Shown here: positions 57,701-64,000 of the stretch, piece after piece
Position numbering within the stretch: position 1 is the first letter of the stretch
How the letters are laid out: each line of letters starts with the position of its first letter
DNA from: Janthinobacterium rivuli
GTDB lineage: Bacteria; Pseudomonadota; Gammaproteobacteria; Burkholderiales; Burkholderiaceae_D
Assembly: GCF_029690045.1 (NCBI RefSeq)
Contig: NZ_CP121464.1
Span: 5,084,001-5,148,000, forward strand
Direction of reading: 5' to 3'
Length of the DNA: 64,000 bases
Notes under the pieces: generated by a model
The model's database searches: none
Told to the model about the DNA's origin: nothing
The model's input: only the letters and a program-made list of their open reading frames with translations
Position numbers and translations under genes: made by a program

Positions 57701-57883
57701 CTTGGCCGTCGCATGCGCGCGCACGACACCCGCCAGCGAGCACTCGTCGGTAATGGCCAGCCCCTTGTAGCCAAGCTGGACGGCGCGCGCCACCAGCTCT
57801 TCCGCATGCGAGGCCCCATGCAGGAAGCTGAAATTGCTCAGGCAGTACAACTCAGCATACTCGGGTAAGACGGCGCCCCACAT
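54743..57883 (-). CDS. dnaE2: Error-prone DNA polymerase DnaE2
   Basis: SOS-induced family C polymerase of 1046 residues. N-terminal PHP domain (YAELYCLSNFSFLHGASHAEELV), polymerase core with the catalytic NEPPDIDVDFEHQRR and GLMKVDVLALG, a helix-hairpin-helix region and a C-terminal OB domain (FMTLEDETGTVNVIVWPDLV). GAGG precedes the ATG at 57883. A LexA box lies 12 bp upstream. DnaE2 normally works with ImuA and ImuB, usually encoded just upstream in one operon; here the upstream neighbour is a divergent PhzF-like gene, so dnaE2 has been separated from them. Confidence 0.96.
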   Translation of the reverse strand: MWGAVLPEYAELYCLSNFSFLHGASHAEELVARAVQLGYKGLAITDECSLAGVVRAHATAKRAGFPLIIGAHFHLTQADGSPALSLLALVRDNDGYGNLSELITMARTRAAKGRYLLTPDDFAAPSAEFAHLQGLPGCLMILLPSYPAQPETVRAQGAWMAATFGGERSWIGLNLLQRAQDDAHRGAVQEAAQAQGLAVVAVGHVCMHVRSRKPLLDTLCAIRVGKPVGECGYALAQNAEQHLRARLRLANVYPPQALAETVRIAKKCTFSLDSLRYDYPVELVPHGHTPATYLREETYAGARSRFPLGIPANVQEQIEQELELIAELSYEAYFLTVYDIVRFARSQNILCQGRGSAANSAVCYCLHITEVDPARGNSLVGRFMSRERNEPPDIDVDFEHQRREEVIQYIYGKYGRERAALAAVVISYRPKSALRDSGRALGIDLAIVEKVAKAHRWFDGKRDLLERLAECGLDPEAELSQQWAGLAQQLLGFPRHLSQHPGGFVIAQGKLSRLVPIENASMAERSVIEWDKNDLEELGLMKVDVLALGMLSALRRALELVGARRGEEFRLQDIPAEDPATYDMMCQADTIGVFQIESRAQMSMLPRLRPREFYDLVIEVALVRPGPIQGGMVHPYLQRRQQKEPVDYPKGLEKALGRTLGIPIFQEQVMQVAIIAADFTPGEADQLRRAMAAWKRKGGMNNYHDRIVDAMVDNGYEKKFAEAIFSQIEGFGEYGFPESHAASFALLTYASSWLKCHEPAAFLCALLNSQPMGFYSPSQLVQDGRRHGVHVLPVDVAVSGWEAALEDGQGAAPAVRLGLNSLFGMRAEAALRIEDARAITAFVDVADLARRGGLDRHDLQVLAAGNALHALAGHRREALWQAAGAVPDRDLLRVTTQEEDLPVLAAPTEGESIVSDYRAQGLTLGRHPLALLRRQLLEQRFLPASALASYTDGQLARACGIVTVRQRPGTAKGVIFMTLEDETGTVNVIVWPDLVESQRREVLSAPLLGVYGVWQREGIVRNLVAKRLVDMSHLLGRLRTSSRDFC

Positions 57884-57895
57884 GATCTACCTCAA

Positions 57896-57915
57896 TACTG
57901 TATATAAACACAGTA
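57896..57915. promoter_or_regulatory. LexA (SOS) box between dnaE2 and the PhzF-like gene
   Basis: TACTGTATATAAACACAGTA, a CTG-N10-CAG site that matches the E. coli-type consensus at nearly every position. It sits 12 bp upstream of dnaE2 and 65 bp upstream of the divergent PhzF-like start, so it could control both. Confidence 0.9.
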
Positions 57916-57980
57916 TATTATACTCATCTGGAATACGGCTTCTCGGTTATGCTGGTGTTTTACCTTGCGCATCGCCCGCC

Positions 57981-58775
57981 ATGATCGTCCATCTCTTGAA
58001 ATGTTTCGGCGCCGCACCCGGTGGCGGCAATGCGGCGCTGGTCGTGGAAAACGACGACAGCAGCGAAACGGCGCGCCAGCAATTCGCCCGCGAGCGCCAG
58101 GTCAGCGCCTGCGTCTTCATCGACCGGCAGGCGGACGGCGCGGAGGGATGCCTCGTGCTCGACTATTTTTATCCGCACACGCGCAGCCCCCTGTGCCTGC
58201 ACGCCACCCTGGCGGCCGCGCATGTGCTGCTGACGGCGCCTGGCGCGCCAGCAACCCTGACGGTCACCACGGCCATGCGCGGGCAAGCCTTGCAGCTGGT
58301 GTACAACGCAGCCGGTCTGTTCATCGGCCTGGCGCCGCAGCCGGCACCGTCCGTCATGCTGGAAAAATATGTGCCGTCCGAACTGATGGGCCAGCACATG
58401 CACTTGCTGTCGCCGCCCGTCATCGCCTCCGTCGGCAGCCCGAAACTGCTGCTGGAAGTGGCCGACCGCACCACCCTGCGCGCGCTGCGGCCGAACCTGG
58501 AACTGATCGCCGACTGGAGCGCTTTACATCAAATCAATGGCTGCTATGCGTATTGCCGCACGGGCGAGCACGAGTACGAGGGCCGCAACTTCAACCACCT
58601 CGACCCGGCGCTGGAAGACAGCGCCACGGGCGTGGCGGCGGGCGCGCTGTCAGCACATTTGCAACAGTCGCTGCGCCTGCATCAGGGCCACGTGACGCAG
58701 CAACCTTGTCTGATCCAGGTGCAATACAGCACGCAAGCAATCTGGGTGGGCGGCATGGTGCAACGCAGCACCTGA
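57981..58775 (+). CDS. PhzF-family protein with altered active site
   Basis: 264 residues. The PhzF/diaminopimelate-epimerase-like double fold starts MIVHLLKCFGAAPGGGNAALVVEND. The usual GHPTLGTAHVLL is seen as LHATLAAAHVLL, and the usual LSETTF with the catalytic Glu reads VSACVF, so that acid is missing. It may lack isomerase activity or use another residue. No ribosome site is clear at the ATG (57981), but homology begins there. Divergent from dnaE2; SOS control is possible. Substrate unknown. Confidence 0.8.
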   Translation: MIVHLLKCFGAAPGGGNAALVVENDDSSETARQQFARERQVSACVFIDRQADGAEGCLVLDYFYPHTRSPLCLHATLAAAHVLLTAPGAPATLTVTTAMRGQALQLVYNAAGLFIGLAPQPAPSVMLEKYVPSELMGQHMHLLSPPVIASVGSPKLLLEVADRTTLRALRPNLELIADWSALHQINGCYAYCRTGEHEYEGRNFNHLDPALEDSATGVAAGALSAHLQQSLRLHQGHVTQQPCLIQVQYSTQAIWVGGMVQRST

Positions 58776-58849
58776 ACGGGGCATGCTGCACCAGTACAAG
58801 GCAAGCCAGGCAGCGGCGAAAAGATAATCAACCAGGAAACAACAGTTAC

Positions 58850-58861
58850 TACAAATTTGTA
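58850..58861. promoter_or_regulatory. 12-bp palindrome upstream of TonB receptor
   Basis: TACAAATTTGTA, a perfect palindrome in a short AT-rich stretch 92 bp before the GTG start. A possible operator for the receptor gene; binding protein unknown. Confidence 0.35.
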
Positions 58862-58952
58862 ATAACAAAACAAAGTATCGCTGGTGAATGATGAAATGAT
58901 GGCACTAGAATCAAGTCACGAATCTTGCTCATCAGCCACTTGGAGATACTGC

Positions 58953-61355
58953 GTGCCGACCCTCACCACCTTGCGTAAAGCAGTCCTCATCAGCCTGTAC
59001 GGCAGCGCCGCCATGGCCGCCTTCAGTCCCGCCGCCATGGCGCAGAGCAACGACCCTGCGGCCACGGACGGCCCCGTGCAAACGGTCAGCGTGGTCGGCT
59101 CGCGCCGCGTCGCCAGTTCCGCCACCGATACCATGGTGCCGGTCGATATCATTCCGATTTCCAAGGTCGCCGAGCAAGGCGGCCAGTTCGACCTGGCGCA
59201 ATCGCTGCAATACATTTCTCCCTCGTTTAATTCCACGCGCCAGTCGGGCGCCGACGGGGCCGACCTGATCGATTCGGCCGCCCTGCGCGGCCTCGGTTCC
59301 GACCAGACCCTCGTGCTGGTGAACGGCAAACGGCGCCATACGACGGCCCTCGTCAACCTGTTCGGCGCGCGCAACCGCGGCAATACGGGCACGGACATGA
59401 ATGCGATTCCCTTGCTGGCGATCAAGAACGTGCAAGTGCTGCGCGACGGCGCCGCCGCGCAGTACGGCTCGGACGCCATCGCTGGCGTGATCGACATCGA
59501 ACTGAAAAAAAGCCTGGGCTGTGAAGCCGTGGCCGGCTACAGCCAGTATTCGGAAGGCGACGGCAAGAATTATATGACCTCGGCCTACTGCGGCATTGCG
59601 CTGGGCGACAAGGGCACGATCGCCATCACGGGCGAATACCTGGACCGGGGCCGCTCGAACCGGGCCGACGCGGACAGCATGCGCATCATCGGCGACACCA
59701 AATCCGAAAACAAAACCCTGTACGTGAATGGCGACTACGCCACCAGCGGCACGGGCAAGCTGTACTTCACGGCCGGCGCGCAGACGCGCGATGCCTCGAG
59801 CGCCGCGTTTGGCCGCGACGGCATCGGCAGCGTTGACGTCCCTGCCCGCAATTCGGCCGCCATGTACCCCGATGGTTTCGTGCCTTTCATTAACGGCAAG
59901 ATCGACGACCAGTACGCCACCATCGGCCACCGCAGCCAGATCGGCGAATGGCATGCGGACTTTTCGCAAACCTATGGCTACAACAAGATGCGCTACGACG
60001 TCAGCCATACCCTGAACGCCTCGATCGCCAATCTCGACCTGATGAACGGCGGCAAGGGCGTCAGCGCCAGCAGCTTTGATGCGGGTGGCTTTTCGTTCCA
60101 GCAACTGACCAGCAACGCCGACTTCAGCCGCTACTACGACACGGTGATGCGCGGCATGAACGTGGCCTTCGGCGCCGAATACCGCAGCGAGGAATACAAG
60201 ATCATGGCCGGCGAACCGGGCTCCTACAGCGACGTCGACGGCGTGGGCGTGGGCGGCAATGGCCGCAGCCAGGGCTTTCCCGGTTTCCAGCCCAGCGATG
60301 TGACGAAAGCCAAACGCCACAGCATCGCCGCGTATGGCGACGTGGAACTGGACTGGACGGAGCGCCTGAAAACCCAGGCGGCTTTGCGCTATGAAAAATT
60401 TAGCGACTTCGGTGCCACCGTGACGGGCAAGCTGGCCGCCAGCTATAAAGTGGCGCCGAACGTGCTGCTGCGCGGCTCGGCCAGCACGGGTTTCCGCGCG
60501 CCATCGTTGCAGCAAGTGTATTTCTCGTCCACCTTTACCGACTTCGTCGGCGGCGTGGCCACCGACGTGGTGCTGGCGCCGAATGGCGGCGCCGTCGCCA
60601 ACGCGGCCGGCATTCCCAAGTTGAAAGAGGAAAAATCCACCAGCTTTACGTTCGGCGCCACCTGGACGCCGACGCAAGCCATTTCCGTGACGGCCGACTT
60701 GTACAACATCAAGATCAAGGACCGCATCGTGCTGTCGGGCCGTTTCAATGCCGGCAATTACCCGGACCTGGGGGCACGCCTGGCCCAGCTGGGCGTGACG
60801 GAGGCGCAATTTTTCGTCAATTCCGTCGACACGCGCACGCGCGGGCTGGACCTGACGGCTTCGCACAAGGGAGAATTGGCCAGCAACCGCCTGAACACCT
60901 TCCTGGCCTTGAACTTGAGCAAAACGGAAGTGACGAAAGTCAAGACGCCCGCCTCGCTGACGGGCTTCGAGGATGTCCTGCTGTCCGAGCGCGAACGCCT
61001 GTTCATCGAACAGGGCGGCCCGCGCGCGAAAGCCACCCTGGGCTTCGACTACATCACGGGCAAGCTGGAGTCCGACTTGCGCGTCATCTACTTTGGCCCG
61101 CAAACCCTGGGCACCTTCAGCGGCACGGCCAATGGCGTGCCGAACGCCCGCTACGCGGCCAAGACCTCGGCCGACCTGAGCTTTACTTACAGCATCAGCA
61201 AGAACACCAAGCTGACCTTTGGCGGCAACAACATCTTCAACGTCAAGCCCACCACGCAAAACGCGGGCGAGACGGATAACGGTTTCAAATACGACAGCGT
61301 GCAGTTCGGCCTGAACGGCGCCTCGTATTTTGGCCGGCTGTGGGTGAAGTTCTGA
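58953..61355 (+). CDS. TonB-dependent receptor
   Basis: 800 residues. The signal peptide ends FSPAAMA-QS. Plug: FDLAQSLQYISPSFNSTRQSG and ALRGLGSDQTLVLVNGKRRH, then VLRDGAAAQYGSDAIAGVIDIELKK. The barrel ends GRLWVKF. The start is set at GTG 58953 because TTGGAG lies eight bases upstream and the signal peptide begins there; ATGs at 58884 and 58896 would add 19-23 residues in front. This plug type (LRGLGSDQTLVLVNGKRRH) is common in receptors for complex organic nutrients. Substrate unknown. Strong terminator behind. Confidence 0.9.
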   Translation: MPTLTTLRKAVLISLYGSAAMAAFSPAAMAQSNDPAATDGPVQTVSVVGSRRVASSATDTMVPVDIIPISKVAEQGGQFDLAQSLQYISPSFNSTRQSGADGADLIDSAALRGLGSDQTLVLVNGKRRHTTALVNLFGARNRGNTGTDMNAIPLLAIKNVQVLRDGAAAQYGSDAIAGVIDIELKKSLGCEAVAGYSQYSEGDGKNYMTSAYCGIALGDKGTIAITGEYLDRGRSNRADADSMRIIGDTKSENKTLYVNGDYATSGTGKLYFTAGAQTRDASSAAFGRDGIGSVDVPARNSAAMYPDGFVPFINGKIDDQYATIGHRSQIGEWHADFSQTYGYNKMRYDVSHTLNASIANLDLMNGGKGVSASSFDAGGFSFQQLTSNADFSRYYDTVMRGMNVAFGAEYRSEEYKIMAGEPGSYSDVDGVGVGGNGRSQGFPGFQPSDVTKAKRHSIAAYGDVELDWTERLKTQAALRYEKFSDFGATVTGKLAASYKVAPNVLLRGSASTGFRAPSLQQVYFSSTFTDFVGGVATDVVLAPNGGAVANAAGIPKLKEEKSTSFTFGATWTPTQAISVTADLYNIKIKDRIVLSGRFNAGNYPDLGARLAQLGVTEAQFFVNSVDTRTRGLDLTASHKGELASNRLNTFLALNLSKTEVTKVKTPASLTGFEDVLLSERERLFIEQGGPRAKATLGFDYITGKLESDLRVIYFGPQTLGTFSGTANGVPNARYAAKTSADLSFTYSISKNTKLTFGGNNIFNVKPTTQNAGETDNGFKYDSVQFGLNGASYFGRLWVKF

Positions 61356-61370
61356 TCACCGTATCCGCAT

Positions 61371-61412
61371 AAAAAAACAGCGGCTGCGCCAGCATGGGCA
61401 GCCGCTGTTTTT
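61371..61412. terminator. Bidirectional terminator, TonB receptor / unknown gene
   Basis: A-run (61371-61377), ACAGCGGCTGC, loop of 10, GCAGCCGCTGT (61398-61408), T-run to 61412. An 11-bp stem that can serve both convergent genes. Confidence 0.9.
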
Positions 61413-61431
61413 CATGCTGGCGTCCATACAC

Positions 61432-61998
61432 TCACGTCCAGTCTGGATTGTCGCTTGATTTGAAATGATGAAACAGCGACTCGTAAGGCCAGCCGTCCTC
61501 GGCCACGACACTGCAATCGGTGGCGCGTACGCAGTCATGCAGCAATTTGACTGGATCAGCAATAACAGGAACAGGTAATGTATCCAATATCCGTTTCCTG
61601 GCAGCAGAAAATTCGGCATATTCGTCTACGTAGTCCTGCTCGCTGAACCGAGCGGCCTGTCGCATCTCTTTCAAGTTGCCACCCTCTGAAAATTTGAGCA
61701 GGTCGCGCCAGTAAGGCAGCGCCAGCATCATGGCAATCAACTCCGTGAGATTGGTGGCGATACAGCCCGCCTGCCCCTCGGATGTAACATACAGGACAGG
61801 GCGTCGTTCGACCTCGCCATCACCGTACGCCAGAAAAACGCCACCGCTGCTTTCACCGGCCAGTACCATGAAAGGATGTTCTGGCTGCAGCGTGATCCAG
61901 GAGCTGTCCCGAGCGGCGCGGCCAAGGTCAAAATCGCAATGCGATGCGAGCTCGTCCATCACAGTTTGCGATTCTTGTATATCAGCAAGAATAATCAT
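61432..61998 (-). CDS. Unknown protein, 188 residues
   Basis: Not recognised with certainty. Soluble and acidic, with no signal or membrane helix. The middle (HPFMVLAGESSGGVFLAYGDGEVERRPVLYVTSEGQAGCIATNLTELIAMML) has the 'sits on a beta-sheet, then YV-S-G-A-IA-NL-E' look of SUKH/SMI1-like immunity proteins. If so, its toxin is not next to it. Codons are less GC3-biased than neighbours, consistent with recent arrival. The ATG at 61998 overlaps a TATTAT that could be a -10; the downstream Met at 61959 (MDELASHC) is an alternative start. Confidence 0.7.
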   Translation of the reverse strand: MIILADIQESQTVMDELASHCDFDLGRAARDSSWITLQPEHPFMVLAGESSGGVFLAYGDGEVERRPVLYVTSEGQAGCIATNLTELIAMMLALPYWRDLLKFSEGGNLKEMRQAARFSEQDYVDEYAEFSAARKRILDTLPVPVIADPVKLLHDCVRATDCSVVAEDGWPYESLFHHFKSSDNPDWT

Positions 61999-62187
61999 AA
62001 TAGAGAAACAACCTTCAGTGCGATAGGTGAAAAGCCATGGACTATCCGCTTGCTTCGTAGGGGAACGTGCCCCCTTGGCCCGCCCCAGCGGCTCCCGGCC
62101 AGCACAGCCGCAGTGAACAATGTTTGCCCTGCGGCAGAAAGCACGGATAATAGCGCCTAACTCATAAGCACTGTATTGGATTACCTC

Positions 62188-64000
62188 ATGGAAATTAAAG
62201 TCAACTTTCTCGACAAGCTGCGTCTCGAAGCCAAGTTCGACGATTTTACGGTCATCGCCGACCAGCCCATCCGCTACAAGGGCGATGGCTCGGCGCCCGG
62301 CCCGTTCGATTACTTTTTGGCATCATCGGCACTGTGCGCGGCCTACTTCGTGAAGTTGTATTGCGATACGCGCAATATTTCCACCGAAAACATCCGCCTG
62401 TCGCAAAACAATATCGTCGATCCGGAAAACCGTTACCAGCAGATTTTCAAGATCCAGGTCGAGTTGCCGGCCGATATTTCGGCCAAGGACCGCCAGGGCA
62501 TCCTGCGCTCGATCGACCGTTGCACGGTGAAAAAAGTGGTGCAAACGGGCCCCGAGTTCGTCATTGAAGAGGTGGAGAACCTGGACGCCGACGCCCAGGC
62601 CTTGCTGGCCCTGAATCCGGCCCCTGGCGCGAATACTTATATCGTCGGCAAGGATTTGCCGCTGGAACAGACCATCGCCAATATGTCGGGCCTGCTGGCG
62701 GGCCTGGGCATCAAGATTGAAATCGCCTCGTGGCGCAACATCATTCCGAACGTGTGGTCGCTGCATATCCGCGACGCGCATTCGCCCATGTGTTTCACCA
62801 ACGGCAAGGGCGCGACCAAGGAAAGCGCGCTGGCGTCGGCCCTGGGCGAGTATATCGAGCGCCTCAGCAACAACCATTTCTACGCCGGATCGTTCTGGGG
62901 CGAGGACATCGCCAACGCGCCATTCGTCCACTACCCGAACGAGCGCTGGTTCAAGCCGGGCCGCAAGGATGCGTTGCCGAAAGAGATACTCGATGAGTAT
63001 TGCCTCGACATCTACAATCCCGATGGCGAACTGCGCGGCTCGCACCTGATCGATACCAACTCCGGCAATACGGAGCGCGGCATCTGCTCGCTGCCGTATG
63101 TGCGCCACTCCGATGGCGAGGTCGTGTACTTCCCCTCGAACCTGATCGAAAACCTGTACGTCAGCAATGGCATGAGCGCCGGCAATACCCTGGTCGAAGC
63201 GCAGGTGCAATGTCTGTCGGAAATTTTCGAGCGGGCCGTCAAGCGCGAAATCCTCGAAGGCGAAATCGCCCTGCCCGACGTGCCGCAGGACGTGCTGGCG
63301 AAATACCCGGGCATTCTGGCCGGCATCCAAGGACTGGAAGAACAGGGTTTCCCCGTGCTGGTCAAGGATGCGTCGCTGGGCGGCGTGTATCCGGTGATGT
63401 GCGTCACCCTGATGAACCCGCGCACGGGCGGCGTGTTCGCCTCGTTCGGCGCGCACCCGAGCCTGGAAGTGGCGCTCGAGCGCAGCCTGACGGAATTGCT
63501 GCAGGGCCGCAGCTTTGAGGGCCTCAACGACTTGCCGCAGCCGACCTTTGCCAGCGAAGCCGTCACCGAGCCAAACAACTTCGTCGAACACTTCATCGAT
63601 TCGAGCGGCATCGTCTCGTGGCGCTTCTTCAGCGCCAAGGCCGATTACGATTTTGTCGAGTGGGATTTTTCCGGCCACGGCGAGAACTCCAATGCCGAGG
63701 AAGCGGCAACCCTGTTCGGCATCCTCGCCGGCATGGGCAAAGAAGTCTACACGGCCGAGTATGACCAGCTGGGCGCCACGGCCTGCCGCATCCTCGTGCC
63801 CGGCTATTCGGAGGTGTATCCGGTCGAAGATCTGATCTGGGACAACACCAACAAGGCGCTGCTGTTCCGCGCAGACATCCTGAACCTGCATAAACTGGAC
63901 GATGCCAGTCTGGAAGACTTGCTCGACCGCCTGGAAAACAGCGAGCTCGACGAGTACGGCGACATCGCCACCCTGATCGGCATCGAGTTTGACGAAAATA
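62188..64000 (+). CDS. ycaO: OsmC-YcaO fusion protein, 3' end outside window
   Basis: 604 codons are visible. An N-terminal OsmC-like domain (1 to about 135, FDYFLASSALCAAYFVKLYC with a Cys) is fused to the YcaO ATP-dependent cyclodehydratase-like domain (about 150 on: GKGATKESALASALGEYIERLSNNHF, NGMSAGNTLVEAQVQCLSEIFERAVKREI, ASFGAHPSLEVALERSLTELLQGR). E. coli-type YcaO helps RimO methylthiolate ribosomal protein S12. It differs from azoline-forming YcaO proteins by lacking a partner in the neighbourhood. GGATTACCTC gives a weak ribosome site before the ATG. Confidence 0.9.
   Translation, partial: MEIKVNFLDKLRLEAKFDDFTVIADQPIRYKGDGSAPGPFDYFLASSALCAAYFVKLYCDTRNISTENIRLSQNNIVDPENRYQQIFKIQVELPADISAKDRQGILRSIDRCTVKKVVQTGPEFVIEEVENLDADAQALLALNPAPGANTYIVGKDLPLEQTIANMSGLLAGLGIKIEIASWRNIIPNVWSLHIRDAHSPMCFTNGKGATKESALASALGEYIERLSNNHFYAGSFWGEDIANAPFVHYPNERWFKPGRKDALPKEILDEYCLDIYNPDGELRGSHLIDTNSGNTERGICSLPYVRHSDGEVVYFPSNLIENLYVSNGMSAGNTLVEAQVQCLSEIFERAVKREILEGEIALPDVPQDVLAKYPGILAGIQGLEEQGFPVLVKDASLGGVYPVMCVTLMNPRTGGVFASFGAHPSLEVALERSLTELLQGRSFEGLNDLPQPTFASEAVTEPNNFVEHFIDSSGIVSWRFFSAKADYDFVEWDFSGHGENSNAEEAATLFGILAGMGKEVYTAEYDQLGATACRILVPGYSEVYPVEDLIWDNTNKALLFRADILNLHKLDDASLEDLLDRLENSELDEYGDIATLIGIEFDEN

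Overview
The window looks like about 64 kb of chromosome from a GC-rich betaproteobacterium, most probably family Oxalobacteraceae and Janthinobacterium-like. This is inferred from gene content and order: a paired cyanophycin synthetase locus beside an ABC exporter, a dapA-bamC pair, eno-ftsB next to pyrG, and many TonB-dependent receptors. It was not searched against a database. No rRNA, tRNA, CRISPR array, insertion sequence or prophage was seen. Genes are dense, and most long antisense open frames are GC-driven shadows.

Layout. (1) 1-7.5 kb: cyanophycin storage locus, with an ABC exporter (cut by the left edge) divergent from a C-terminally truncated cyanophycin synthetase paralogue and the full synthetase. 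(2) 7.7-16.5 kb: a GGDEF-EAL signalling protein, a TonB-dependent receptor, a small unknown protein, and an RpiR regulator followed by a class III aminotransferase. (3) 16.5-19.9 kb: a PAAR protein and a Ser/Thr kinase-TPR protein coupled to an unknown protein. (4) 20.3-35.4 kb: mostly housekeeping genes: mutS, slyD, the uL16 hydroxylase roxA, a small Ala-rich lipoprotein with a structured leader, then a leftward block (bamC, dapA, methyltransferase, site-2 protease, YciO, htpX, PHP phosphatase, hydrolase) and a rightward pair (gamma-carbonic anhydrase, hslO). (5) 35.4-39.1 kb: a TonB receptor plus Tat-exported glycerophosphodiester phosphodiesterase behind four 11-bp repeats that read as Pho box half-sites. 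(6) 39.2-43.9 kb: two small unknown genes, ftsB, eno, pyrG and a PRC-barrel gene. (7) 44-49.3 kb: a leftward iron or haem uptake unit (ChaN-like lipoprotein, ExbB, ExbD, TonB, receptor) behind a sigma70 promoter with a Fur box in its spacer. (8) 49.4-64 kb: LysR/SDR, LtrA, an FAD-linked oxidase, a GNAT, the SOS polymerase dnaE2 with a near-consensus LexA box and no imuAB beside it, a PhzF-like gene, another TonB receptor, an unknown protein, and an OsmC-YcaO protein cut by the right edge.

How the parts fit. The cyanophycin genes make and manage an Arg/Asp nitrogen reserve. The phosphate unit and the Fur-controlled unit are two nutrient-scavenging systems that each pair a dedicated outer-membrane receptor with its processing or energising partners. 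The observations most worth following are the split of functional residues between the two cyanophycin synthetase paralogues, the probable Pho-controlled receptor/phosphodiesterase pair, the probable leaderless roxA mRNA, the structured leader of the Ala-rich lipoprotein, and a 30-residue membrane protein gene.
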